From contig ML769408.1 of assembly GCA_009733575.1 (NCBI GenBank), positions 248,001 to 312,000 of the forward strand: 64,000 nucleotides of DNA. Reading direction: 5' to 3'. The position numbers were made by a program, and so were the translations under genes. The notes below the pieces were generated by a model. It was not told where the DNA came from. It made no database searches and saw nothing but the letters and a program-made list of their open reading frames with translations. Every line of letters starts with the position of its first letter. Position 1 is the first letter of the stretch. Below, piece by piece: positions 22,943 to 33,446 of the stretch. The stretch comes from Gymnopus androsaceus JB14 (lineage: Eukaryota; Basidiomycota; Agaricomycetes; Agaricales; Omphalotaceae).

Positions 22943-23250
22943 GTGACTCACCAAATGAATCACATAATGGCAGTATTACTCATGGCCATGGAAAGTAATG
23001 GTCCACCTGTATCTTGGGTATATAGTGGAAAGGCATTGTACAAAGCCAAATGGAAAGGATATGGACCACATGAAATGATCTGGGAACCACTGGTTGCAAA
23101 GCAAAAGATGCTATCAAAGAATTCCACAACAAATATCCAATGAAACTACAATCAAAGGAATTCCATAAACTTGAAATACCCATGTCATTATTCCCAAAAC
23201 ACCTATTCCAACTTGATGTGGATCAAACATTTCAATTTCATGCTGCGTAG
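22943..23250 (+). mobile_element. remnant of a chromodomain Ty3/gypsy-type retrotransposon
   Basis: The plus strand encodes LYKAKWKGYGPHEMIWEPL, the core of a chromodomain as found at the C terminus of chromovirus integrases. After a one-base frame break it continues into a short acidic and aromatic tail ending at a stop near 23250. Nothing recognisable as integrase core, reverse transcriptase or LTRs is present nearby, so only the 3' end of a pol gene remains. Alternatively it could derive from a host chromodomain gene, but the short form and isolation fit a dead transposon better. Confidence 0.65.
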
Positions 23251-23449
23251 ATATAGACAACTGCATAAACAACGCACTCAAGTGCAAAAGACTAATCATG
23301 CAGGAGTCAAGAGTTTGCTGTCCATCAGCAAAACCTGGTGTCCATAGCAAGTCCCATCTGTCCAGAACTGACAGTTCTATGACTGCTATGGTTGTATTGA
23401 GCTTCTGTACAGTGCTGTAGAGCAACTCATAGCATCCATAGTATCATAG

Positions 23450-25726
23450 TCACCAGGTTTGCTGATGTCCGATCAGCACCATTCCGCTTGAGACTAATTG
23501 TTCCCCGCTAATGAGATTGTTATCGAAGAAAGTTACTTGCGTATAATCATCAGAAAAGACTGCATGAAGCAAGTCTTTATATTTAGCTGAAGAAATTGTT
23601 AATCGTTCAAGAATCAAGAATTAGAAGATAAGTACTCACGGTGTGGTTGTGTTGGCTCGGTTTTGCGAAAGTCTACAATCATGAATTCGGTCATGCCATC
23701 CGAAATCATGCTGCGATAAGCACCGTCAGGCGAGAAGCGGTGGGCATGCTGAGCCAGTCGATCCCCATCTCTGAGCAGTTCTATACCCCAACTGCGCTGT
23801 TCTTCTGTCGATTCTGCGCGGTGAACAAGGAAGTCAACACGACCCGATGGTCGATGGCCAACTTCGGTTCCGTATTCCGGAGAGACTATGGCCCTAGGAC
23901 GGTATTCGTACAAGCACATATAGAACTCATGTCGGTAGAGTGCTTCAAGTGCTGAGGCCTCATCAGAGCCATCAACACGACGAGGTGTTCGGAGGCGATC
24001 GGGATTGAATTTTCCGATTACCGTAGTCACCAGCCGATAGAGGGTAGAGACGTCTTCCAGGAGATCTGGAACCGGAGGTTCAAGACAAAACTGGAGCATG
24101 ACTTTTTGAAGCGGGAATGAAAACGTAAACTGTGCTTGCCCATTCTTCATTCGCTCCATATAAAGAAGCCCCTGCCTATGTGTATAGTGGATGTCGGCAA
24201 GGTTAAGCTCGCTAGGGAGAGAGTCGCTGTTTCTGTAAGGAATACAGTCGTGTTTCAACATGTATCTAAACACGCGGTTTACTCTTGGATCGGCGGCGTT
24301 TAGGCTATTTGGGAGTAGTCGGGAGCATTGCGTGGCCGTAACTATACTGTTTAGAAGGTCCTGGAGCGGATAATCCTTCTTGAACTCTTCCAGAGAGTAA
24401 ACCTCATTGCTTCGGACCTTGTTTTTCTAAAATGTGAAAATTGGAGACATGAAGCCCAGTAAACATGCATGAACTCACCTTGGTTCCAGCTAGCAGCATC
24501 ATAGTTTCGATTAGAGCAATATAACCAAGGCTCCATTTGACAATGAGTGTACGAAGTGCATGATCTATTTGAGGCCATGACCTATTCCGTACACCCCTCG
24601 AGATATAGTCATCAACATCGTCCTTGTCAAAAAGGAGGCCTAGGGGAGGTGTATTCTGGATAGTTAGTCGAGAGGGATTTAGTCGGAGATTGATCCTCAT
24701 ATTATCGCTAAGAGCAGGCGCTATTTCGGGGTCAAAAGGGGCGGCTGTAGGCATCGCACTACCATATGAACAAGCAATAATGATACGAAAAAAGTGCCCC
24801 GGATGAGAATCGGCTACTCTCTTGAAGAGTTTTGTCCAAAGGATTGTATCGTTAAAGGTGCCTTGAGCTTCATCTATAAGAACGTAGGTCAAAGCTTCTT
24901 GTTCGATAGCGTCGCTTTGGATTATCTCGAGATTTCGGCGAAGATTATGGCGAAGGTCTTCTTCTTTGGGCCAAAAATCAAAACGATGGACGCGAACATC
25001 TCGACTTTCAATTTCGGCCTGGATGAGGTTTATAAGGGTGGTTTTCCCACTTGCGGGACTACCACGCAACTATAGATACAATTAGGTGAGTCATAGAGTC
25101 GCGAGGATTATGCATTTACTTGGATAAAGTTCACGACTTCGAGTCGCGACATAATACCATCCACACAAGTTTCTTTCGTGGAGTGATAGTATCTATTAAC
25201 GCGGTCAGCTTCGTGGTTATGGAGAAAGATATACTGACGTGCAGGGCATAACCAGAGAGTTCCTGTGCTGATGAGTGTGAACGATGGACACTCAATTATG
25301 CTATCAGTCTCTGAGGAGGGTTCCACGCAAAGAAAATCACCTTTGAGGATGACCACTTCCGGGAATTTAACATATTTATTCCAGTTTTTTTCTGTCACTA
25401 AAACTTCGTGGGGATTTCCCTTCACGTCTATAATATCGACTTCGAATTTGATTTTCTTATTGGCGATGTCAAAGGTTTCTTCGCAAAGCTTGATAGCATC
25501 CTAAATTCGTTGTATCAGCGTCAGTTTTTGCTCATCTGTAGCTGATTCTAGGATGATTAACCTTGTAGGAAGGAACTGAGTCTTCTGTGTACGATAGATT
25601 ATCTTGATTATGAACAAAAATTAGCCAATGAGATAAGGTCATAGTGGTCAGGAGCAAGTTAGGAGGCAAAACAAGATCTTCGTCGCAACGCAAGGCTCTT
25701 GCTCGCTCTGGTCGGCATTCCGGCAA
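23450..25726 (-). CDS. Crinkler-like protein: P-loop NTPase joined to PD-(D/E)XK nuclease-like domain
   Basis: Five reverse-strand exons (25562-25726, 25120-25500, 24479-25069, 23640-24426, 23450-23586) give about 686 residues; a later ATG at 25642 would give 658. A unique N-terminal region is followed by Walker A LRGSPASGKTT (about residue 183) and Walker B VLIDEAQ (about 246). The C-terminal part (about 574-600) has GRVDFLV followed by GIELLRDGD, the spacing of a PD-(D/E)XK active site. This NTPase-plus-nuclease layout matches the Crinkler family, known as effectors in oomycetes and as proteins of uncertain role in saprotrophic and symbiotic fungi. The classic Crinkler ubiquitin-like header is not obvious and no signal peptide is seen. 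All five exons are in frame without breaks, so the gene looks intact. Confidence 0.75.
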
Positions 25727-25830
25727 TTACCCCGTAACTCAGCAAAAAATTGCATTCGTTGGTGATTCTACTCTAGTTTGATTCTAAAGACCTTTTCAAA
25801 CTATAAAAGTAAAACCATCCTCAAACACTC

Positions 25831-26968
25831 TTAAAAATCAAACCCCTTATTCATGTCTTCAAAAAGCAGCTCACGCATTCCAGGCGGAAGGAGCGGTTGA
25901 CCATTCTCAGCAATGTATTCTGTTAACGCGAGGCAACACACATTAGTTTTAAAAAAACCACCACTGAAGACAGAAAATAACGCACTGAAAGGCATTTCGA
26001 CGCTTTCCTGGACGAAGAATGGTACGTGATGTTAGCGACGTCGCCTTGACTATAAACGAATGGAAAGAAAGCATACCTTGGCGTTGAATTTTATTGTCGG
26101 ATGGTCCTATCAGAATCCATCGTTAGCAGCTAGATCAGTACAAACCAAGTATATCGCTCACGATGTAAGGAATTTGGTCAAGAGGAACTAAGCAAGCGGG
26201 TAAGTCGGCAAGAATCTACTGATCTTCTAGCAACACACCCTTATCCTGTACGACGCGTTTAGTAACACCCAATGCTGTATCCGTAGTCATTTGTGTCGGG
26301 CCAAGATGACGCCGAGGGAAACCCATAACGCGTAATTCGGCTGTTCTGTCTCTAGGTGGATCGTCGCCTGTTTTGTGCAATGTCAATCAGACACTGCCAG
26401 TGTATGTATGCCTGCACCGATAAACATACCCAGAATACCCTACAAATTTCATCCTGATCAGTATATTCAATTCCGTAGGCAATGTATAAAAACGAACACA
26501 CCCCAAACAAAAACCATTCAAACCTCCCTTCTCCATCCTCCGGCGACAGCTCCTTCTCTGCTTTCGGATCCAACAAGCAAACTTTATCCAAAGATCCACC
26601 CAGTCTTTCTTTTATCAAGCTCCAACACACCCGATTCATGACAAAACGCTCCTGCTTGACCATCCGAGGCAAGTTGATTCGTAAACTTTGTCGTCAAAGA
26701 TTCTGATGATGATTTCGATAGATGGGTAAAAGTGGACTTGAGAGTCGGGGCCTGCGAGTTTACGCATATGCTACATACAAAACCTTAACATGAGAATTTC
26801 TCGAAAGGTAGTTTTCTCGTGAGACCGACCGCGTACTCTAGCTCGACCCAGGGCGGTACGACGTTGGAAGTCTCGTCATCTTCTTCCATATGTTCTAGTG
26901 ACGTGGTCAAGATTGAGTCCATCGATTAGTATATGTACAGCCATACCTATGATGTATGAAAAGCCCAT
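25831..26968 (-). CDS. sfm1: SFM1-type SPOUT protein arginine methyltransferase, frame damaged
   Basis: Motifs across nine reverse-strand exons match yeast Sfm1, a SPOUT-fold enzyme that methylates an arginine of ribosomal protein uS3. They are MGFSYIIEHMEE, PPWVELEYAHM, VCLLDPKAEKELSPEDG, FEWFLFGGILGDDPPRDRT, GPTQMTTDTA, HPTIKFNAKESVEMPF and PLLPPGM. Exons: 26947-26968, 26830-26894, 26502-26770, 26430-26439 (ten bases), 26239-26367, 26162-26187, 26077-26106, 25986-26007 and 25831-25919. The corrected product would be about 219 residues, close to yeast. The third exon holds two surplus bases: one in the T run at 26728-26731 and one near 26615. The second might be avoided by an intron at 26582-26630. 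The gene may be a recent pseudogene or the assembly may be wrong. Confidence 0.8.
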
Positions 26969-27194
26969 TTTTCAGAAATTAGTTTGATGGTCAAAAGCAA
27001 AATCGATTGACGCTCGCAGCGCTTACTCATGGCCAAAGCGCATCATCGCAAGCTTAAATTTCGCAAATTTACATCTACACCAATACTGATCAATTGTACG
27101 ACAGATAAAGTAAAGATTATACAAAATCACAGTAAATGAGACAAAGATACATCAAGAATACGAACAAGTCCGTTACTACTACTATACAACGATT

Positions 27195-28720
27195 CTAAAC
27201 AAACGTGTCCCTTCCTCCAGGAGCAGGGCGGCTGGTGACATCGTGTTCTTCTTGAGAACCACCCGCTCTATGAGTGGGCTCATCAAAATCTGCGAAAGGG
27301 TTTTCTTTGGCATTGTCGTCAATATTATAGTCATAACCGCCATAACTCGGTTTACTGGTATAATCGGGCGCCTTGGCATCAGCACCTCCCATGGCAGGCG
27401 GTGGACCAGGAGGGGGTGCGTAGGCCGGCTGTTGGCCATAAGTGGGACCATATTGGTATCCAAGGCTTGGGACAGAAGCATTGTAGGCCTGGTTGTAATG
27501 AGACGGGAAAGGCGCCGCAGACGCAGGACCACGGAATGGGAGCGCGAACGACATTGGCAGCGCTAGTAGGATCCAGAAGCTGACGGTACCAGGCGTAGGT
27601 GGTGATGCTGACCAACAGAGTGAGGACTATGGATCATTGTTGAGATTGAGGCGGATAAAATTTTGGTGACGGATTTATGCACCGATGATGAACAGCAATG
27701 CCACAATATCAGCCCAAGAGTCATGATCCCATTCGCTCTCACACCCTTAAAATGCATATGAGCAGAGTAATATCATATGAAACGATCTCACATACAACTT
27801 TGCGCATCTTGTTGATCGATGATAGTATGTTGCGTAGGTCCAAAAAATCCGAAGGGGTAAAACACCAAATCACTTCCTTCAACAAGGTTTGTACACTTGT
27901 CGATGATGTTACTCTTTGAGCGAGGTTCAGGGCTTCATCTCAAGACTGCTGGACTGATCACATACCTTCATCGTGAAGTGAATGATGATAGTTAAGAGAC
28001 TAGCACCGCTAGCAATTAAAACGGTGGCGAATGACAACATGGAATATATCCAAACGAGTTGATGGCGTTGCTAATCGGGGAGGTCATTAATACCTTTACC
28101 AGAGAAGGAATGAATAAAGGCATACAGTGACTGTTGCAGCGATACCGAAGACCTGCGGATCATATTTAATAAACGTGTTCAGCATGGTTTCCAGGAATGC
28201 TACCCACTTCAAAGCCAAATATTGTAATGTAGAGGATGCCCAACACTAGCGAGAACATCCCGAGCTTGGATTTGAGGATCTGATGAAAGGCAAGATCATC
28301 AGCATGAGTGGGACTAAGATGAATAAACGACGACATACCTGGGTCATCTCTCAAAACACTGATACTCCGAAAGTTTCCAATCTGTAGTTATCATGAACAA
28401 GACTTGCGTGAGCGGTAGTGGAAGTACGAACAGCTCTACAACTCAAATGTCAGTTTAAAAAGCAATGAATCCGAGCAGGGATATACGCACGCGAATAAGG
28501 AATACAGGGCACCCAAAAACGCGACTGCACGAGCTATGTGAGGATCACAGCAACGACTACACACCAAAGTACTCACAAAGCAGCACTGCAGACCTCAAAT
28601 TTCTGCCTGCAGAAACGCGAGAGACATAAGATCCTGCCATAGCAACAAAGGTTAGGGAGTGGTCAGATTTGCTTGAAGAATGATAATCGTACCGGTAGGA
28701 GGCGGACGAGAATTGAACAT
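27195..28720 (-). CDS. four-helix membrane protein with proline-rich tail
   Basis: The reverse-strand exons encode several hydrophobic helices. The clearest are GMFSLVLGILYITIFGFEVFG, WIYSMLSFATVLIASG and ADIVALLFIIVLTLLVSI. A loop with Cys and FFGPTQH and a cytosolic tail rich in Pro, Gly and Tyr (YGPTYGQQPAYAPPPGPPP) follow, ending GGRDTFV. It is a paralogue of the divergent gene at 29.25-30.86 kb (shared EVFGI-T/S-V-Q-R signature). Function is unknown. Two joins are unclear. The exon upstream of the first clear helix does not meet it in frame. The step from DPTSAAN to the proline tail needs either a one-base shift or a 64-nt intron with a weak donor at about 27500-27565. The N-terminal exon starting MFNSRPPPTG is tentative. 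Confidence 0.6.
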
Positions 28721-29253
28721 GTCGAAGATGGAAAGATCTAGACTAGCTGATTTGAAGAATTAAAGGAACTTTAAAGCAGGTAGAAAGTAAAGATGGGGGA
28801 AGAGGTGGTGGTCCGTTATAAAGCTGTCTCTGATCCAATTGTTCACTGAATGCAGTGCCCGACGATGCCGTTATTGTTTCCATCTCACTCATTATCTTTT
28901 CACTATCCTTGGGACCTTGGCATGAGTGGTCTTTTATTCTGTTCTTCTCCTGGAGTTCTGGAGTTGCGCTGAAGCTCTGCAAGTTTTAAATAACTACTTA
29001 CATACGTATAACTTTTCGCTCGGAGCAAGAATCACTGCCTCCGTCGGCCAAACTTTTGATCCGGTTTCACAGCGCCCTCTTAAATAGCTCGCGCCCTTGA
29101 AAAAATGCCCACATACGGTACTGGTTTACTGTGTGTAGAGAGAAACATCGTTGAACGATGGTAGCAACTCGCCGCATTCCTCCTCCTCTCCAGCTTGATG
29201 GTAATCTAGTCTAATGAGCCGTTACATCTCCAGTCTAATTGTCTTCCTGCCAG

Positions 29254-30862
29254 ATGATAACACTAGATATGGACGTCAACGTATGTTTCTTATCCTGGTC
29301 CAAGGGTTGGGCTTCATCTAATAGGCTATGCCGGTAGTCTCGCAGTCGCGGGTAGTGGAAAAAGACTCGTTCTTTTCCCAGGTCTATGAGACGAATTGGA
29401 CAAAGCTCGTAATTATAGGTGCGACATCTCTTAACTGCGCAACGAACTGCTTTCTAATTATCTTTCAGTGGCCTCTATAAATCTGATCCGATATCTCTTC
29501 TCGTAAGCTTTGCTTTTCTTACTTAACAACTGTCCTAACATTTCTGTTCACAGAGCACTCCTGATTGTACGTCCATTCCATATATGCCATTGAAGAGCGA
29601 CGGCTGATATTGTATTCCTCGTTAGGCGCTCTCGTTCAAAGAATTGGAAACGATTGACAATGCTCGTACGTCGATCATTCCATTGCATGATACATTCCTG
29701 ATATCCAACGACCCGCCAGTTCATTCAAGGAAACGCACCGCCATATTTGCGGCTGTAGGAATAATGTATATCGGAACAGGTCTTATCGAGGTGTTCGGTA
29801 TTGTGAGCACTGTGATGGTACGTCTAGAAAGATTCAAAGCCTTTGAAACCGACTAATCTAATGGAATAGCGCCGGCTGCGTCTTATACGGATATACGTGC
29901 ATATGGCCTTTGCATCAGCGTTAATAGTGACAGCTACAGGTGTCCTTGTCGCATTTGCATATTTTGAGTTTGCTGTACGTCCTTTGCGCTTTTGATACTA
30001 TCCATCTGAACCGTTTATCTTTTTAGGAGGACGTAGTCAAGCAATGCGTCTCCATTGCAAACACCGGGAAGATTGTCGTAAAGCTTCTCTATGTGAGTAT
30101 CGCTCACTGCCGCTTTATCTTTACCTGACATGATTATCACTATTCCAGCAGAGAGCTCCCGACAAACATCCAATCATCACCGCTCAAGACGCACAGATGC
30201 GTAAGTCCTTGAACGACCATCACTTTCTCTCAATCTCACTCTACACACAGGATGTTTCAATGCTTGGTCATCAGAATCTTCGTCCCAGATTCTCTACGTA
30301 TTCGCATTTTACTTCCTCCCGTCAGCGTTCACCTGTCTCTTAATATACATTTACTACCGTCAGGTATGTCCACGAAAAGTATCTTTCTATACAAATCTAA
30401 TCCCACCAACAGTGCATCGACCCGTACCATCCAGGCACCCTGTGCTCCCAAATGGCAGGAAGTGGAAGGCACCCGTACACCCGTGTCCCTCCAGTAGTTG
30501 GATACGTTTCCCCATTTTTCAGTCCGCTCAACGTCAACGTCGTCGTGCCACACCAACGCACGACCGGTGCTTACTCCTCCAACAACCCCGACTCTCGCTC
30601 GAGCGCAGGCACCAATAGACGTCGCAGTGCTCCTACTACGGTTTCTACATCAGGAAGGCGCTCTACGCGTAGGAGCAGAGTTAATTGGTTTACCAAGTTT
30701 CCTCGAAACTACAGCAAGGTATCGTCCAATTCCTCGTCGTTATCAGCGGCGACTCTGTCACCTGGTCCCCCGAGTTACAATGGTGGACATTTGGGTTATG
30801 CGTATGAACTGCCCTATGGACAAGCACTCGCTAGTGCGAATTCGGAAGGCAGATATGCTTGA
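29254..30862 (+). CDS. four-helix membrane protein, paralogue of the divergent neighbour
   Basis: Exons 29254-29280, 29325-29418, 29469-29502, 29554-29566 (13 bases), 29626-29817, 29870-29974, 30027-30092, 30149-30200, 30251-30363 and 30413-30862 join without a frame break. Hydrophobic helices lie at LVIIVASINLIRYLFSRALLIA, IFAAVGIMYIGTGLIEVFGIV, AFASALIVTATGVLVAFAYF and ILYVFAFYFLPSAFTCLLIYI. A long Ser/Thr/Arg-rich cytosolic tail follows. Topology fits a tetraspan membrane protein with a proline- and serine-rich C terminus, a family common in Agaricomycetes and without known function. The start is uncertain: ATG 29254 keeps frame, while an upstream ATG at 29159 would need a different join. 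It is transcribed away from its paralogue. Confidence 0.7.
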
Positions 30863-31134
30863 TTAGTCTGTATTCTGTACCTAGTCCAATTGACAAGTTT
30901 AGGAGAACTTTTGCGTGAGTGAAACACTAAGAACCAGCGCGTTTCGCGTTCTCGGATTGTAAGCGACACGGTCACGCGCTGGGAGAATTAGCTTGGACTG
31001 GTGGGAAGCCGATGGGAAGCAGTGCGTTTGCTTGGGTCTTCTCTTCCCCCACCATCACCTTATTAGAACTTGACCTGGTAATTTTCCTGCTCTTTCACGA
31101 AAAACTACTAGTCTATATATTTTTCATTTTAGCC

Positions 31135-32808
31135 ATGCCAGATTTAACCAATGGGCACTCGGCCGTGGACCAATGGCAAACTCTTTCGACCCTTCCTGCC
31201 ACTGACCTTCGAGCCATCTTAATGCAGGAGCAGACCCATATGTGTGCTCTTCGCGACCAAATGTCTTCTACACAGCACAAAATCGACATGATCAAAACTA
31301 TGCTATCTCCCTTCACGCGTCTTCCACAAGAACTCGTTTCAGAAATTTTCCAATTCTACTGCGGCGCGCAGGGCGCCGTGTACGACGAGTTCCAACAGCG
31401 AAAGTCTCGAACGCGGCCTTCGAAAGTCGATCCGGACAGGATCGTTAGTGGAATTGACACGATTCCTCCTCAGTTGATCCTGGCAAGTGTATGCCAATTC
31501 TGGCGTTCGGTCGCGCATGAAACGCATTCTTTGTGGAAAGACTTGACTGTATATATTCAGTCGGGGAAATTCTCTTCTCACAATGATCTTATTGAGGAGT
31601 GGATAACCCATAGTGGGGAAGTTCTGCCTCTCGATATTCGTATTGTTGTCCCCAAGGGCAAAGGTCAGGCTACGAGGTCGATTCTGGATTCCATCCTCCC
31701 CTTCTCAAACCGTTGGCGTCGTCTTGAGCTTTTTGCTCCTCTCCAGACCCTCCTACCACTTCTTTCTGACGCTCTCGACGTACCTCTGCTCGAGCATGTG
31801 TCCATGGATATCTGCCACATTACAGAGTCATCCATGCAGACATACGAATGGAATCCTTTTTATACTATGCACAAACGTTTCCCAACGTTTATGGTTGCAC
31901 CAAAGTTACACTCGTTCAAATGTGGGATTTCTTTCGACACAAATCAAGAATTTATTTTTGATTTGTCGTTGGATTTCTTGAGTATCATTCCTCCCTATGA
32001 ACAGGTTACCGAGTTGTCGGTCGAAGGGGATGCTTACTTTCCTGACAATCGCGGTGGTCTTCGATTCGTATCTTTGTTTCAAAACCTCATCTCGTGCTCC
32101 ATCAAAGTATATCCAGGGGCATGTTATTCGGAAATACCAATTCCCTTGACGCTACCCAAACTTTGCACACTTTCGGTCACTGTAGAAGATCCCAATGATG
32201 CGGTTCATTTCTTCCGACAGCTCACCTTGCCCGAGCTCAAAGCTTTGAAGCTGCGAATAGACCGCGAGGTGAATTTCGGTACGGATACGTTTGGGGAATT
32301 GCTCCGTATGCAAGCGCGGTCGTCTTGTGTGCTGGAGGAGCTCTCTCTTCACGATAGCACAACCGGCGCGAATCTCTTTGAATTCCTTCAAACATTGACC
32401 TCGTTGCGATCTCTGACGGTCTACGAATCTCATTCATTTAGGATCCAGGACTTGATTCCCTGGCTTGCCAATCAACCACCTCTTCATCGACGGGTCCAAT
32501 GCGATAACGGTTTGCCAAATCTGAAGGAGCTGCACTTGCTCACGGGCTCGGTTCTCAAAAATGGGAATGGGGAGCCGTTGACGGGTCTCGCAGATATCGT
32601 TTATGAGCGGTGTAACCATGTGGAAGATGAAACGAGCCCGCGTCAAAAACTTGAGATATTGGAGGTTCAAACGACTCTGGTGGCGTTTGACAATATGGAG
32701 CAGGACGAATACGATGCACTGGGATTGTTTATGCAGCAGGGCTTGAAAGTTCGTCTAAACCAGTGGATGCCTAACGGCAGTTTATGCTACATCGGGGACG
32801 ATTTGTAG
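31135..32808 (+). CDS. F-box-like protein, intact single exon
   Basis: A single 557-codon exon. It begins MPDLTNGHSAVDQW, followed by a coiled coil (LMQEQTHMCALRDQM). Then comes the F-box core LSPFTRLPQELVSEIFQFYC and VCQFWRSVAHETHSLWKDL, then leucine-rich-repeat-like stretches to the stop. In-frame codons extend upstream to 31012 but read as hydrophobic leader sequence, so the ATG at 31135 is preferred. Such proteins are hugely expanded in Agaricomycetes and are thought to be substrate adaptors of SCF ubiquitin ligases. This copy has no frame breaks, unlike the one at 15.3 kb and the inverted copy at 33.4 kb. Confidence 0.85.
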   Translation: MPDLTNGHSAVDQWQTLSTLPATDLRAILMQEQTHMCALRDQMSSTQHKIDMIKTMLSPFTRLPQELVSEIFQFYCGAQGAVYDEFQQRKSRTRPSKVDPDRIVSGIDTIPPQLILASVCQFWRSVAHETHSLWKDLTVYIQSGKFSSHNDLIEEWITHSGEVLPLDIRIVVPKGKGQATRSILDSILPFSNRWRRLELFAPLQTLLPLLSDALDVPLLEHVSMDICHITESSMQTYEWNPFYTMHKRFPTFMVAPKLHSFKCGISFDTNQEFIFDLSLDFLSIIPPYEQVTELSVEGDAYFPDNRGGLRFVSLFQNLISCSIKVYPGACYSEIPIPLTLPKLCTLSVTVEDPNDAVHFFRQLTLPELKALKLRIDREVNFGTDTFGELLRMQARSSCVLEELSLHDSTTGANLFEFLQTLTSLRSLTVYESHSFRIQDLIPWLANQPPLHRRVQCDNGLPNLKELHLLTGSVLKNGNGEPLTGLADIVYERCNHVEDETSPRQKLEILEVQTTLVAFDNMEQDEYDALGLFMQQGLKVRLNQWMPNGSLCYIGDDL

Positions 32809-33446
32809 AATTCCGTTGCATTGCATTATGCATTACATATATGATTTTCTCTCCGGATTACTCTACTTATTCCGAATATCATTGTATATACTACTCAAAA
32901 CTTGCTAGTTCTCAGAGAACCGTTTAGTCCAATGTTTCCAAGTATAACTTGTCAATCCTTCCGCGGCCGATCTCGTACGAGCAAGTGCTTGTCAGGGTAG
33001 TCTCGCTTAGCGCAACTTGAAGCGAGTTTGCAAGACATAACTCAAAATTTCCAAGTTGAAGTCTTACCGTGACCGTTGTGGCCTAATAGGCGATAGGAGG
33101 CGACAGGGTGAGTCAATTGCGCTGTCGGTGGGATTAGAAGAGATACATACTGTTAGTAAACATTCCCGTTGGGAAGAAATAGAAATAGAACGCGCGAAGG
33201 CAGAACGCGAAGACGTTTAGATGTTCGGTAGCTTTCATGTGCTACTTTTTTCCTCCCATCGCGTCCAGGACATTCCTATAGTAAGGCGTATTAGCCGCAC
33301 GTCTCAAAGTGTTTTTTTTTTCCAATTCAAAAAGCAAACTTGGACCAAAACTTGACCAAAAACGTTTTGAGAGGTGCCCTGAGTAGCGAGAGATTCTATA
33401 TTCAAGTTGCGATCGATCTACCTCTAGAAGTTAGACTACTAAGGGC

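Noticed and set aside
26582..26630. Intron inside SFM1 exon 3
   Set aside because: It has GT-AG ends but would remove residues expected in the family (the IKERLGGSLDK-like loop) and does not cure the first frame break.
31012..31134. Upstream in-frame extension of the F-box gene
   Set aside because: It reads as a hydrophobic stretch unlike any F-box protein and lies directly before a good ATG at 31135; treated as leader sequence.
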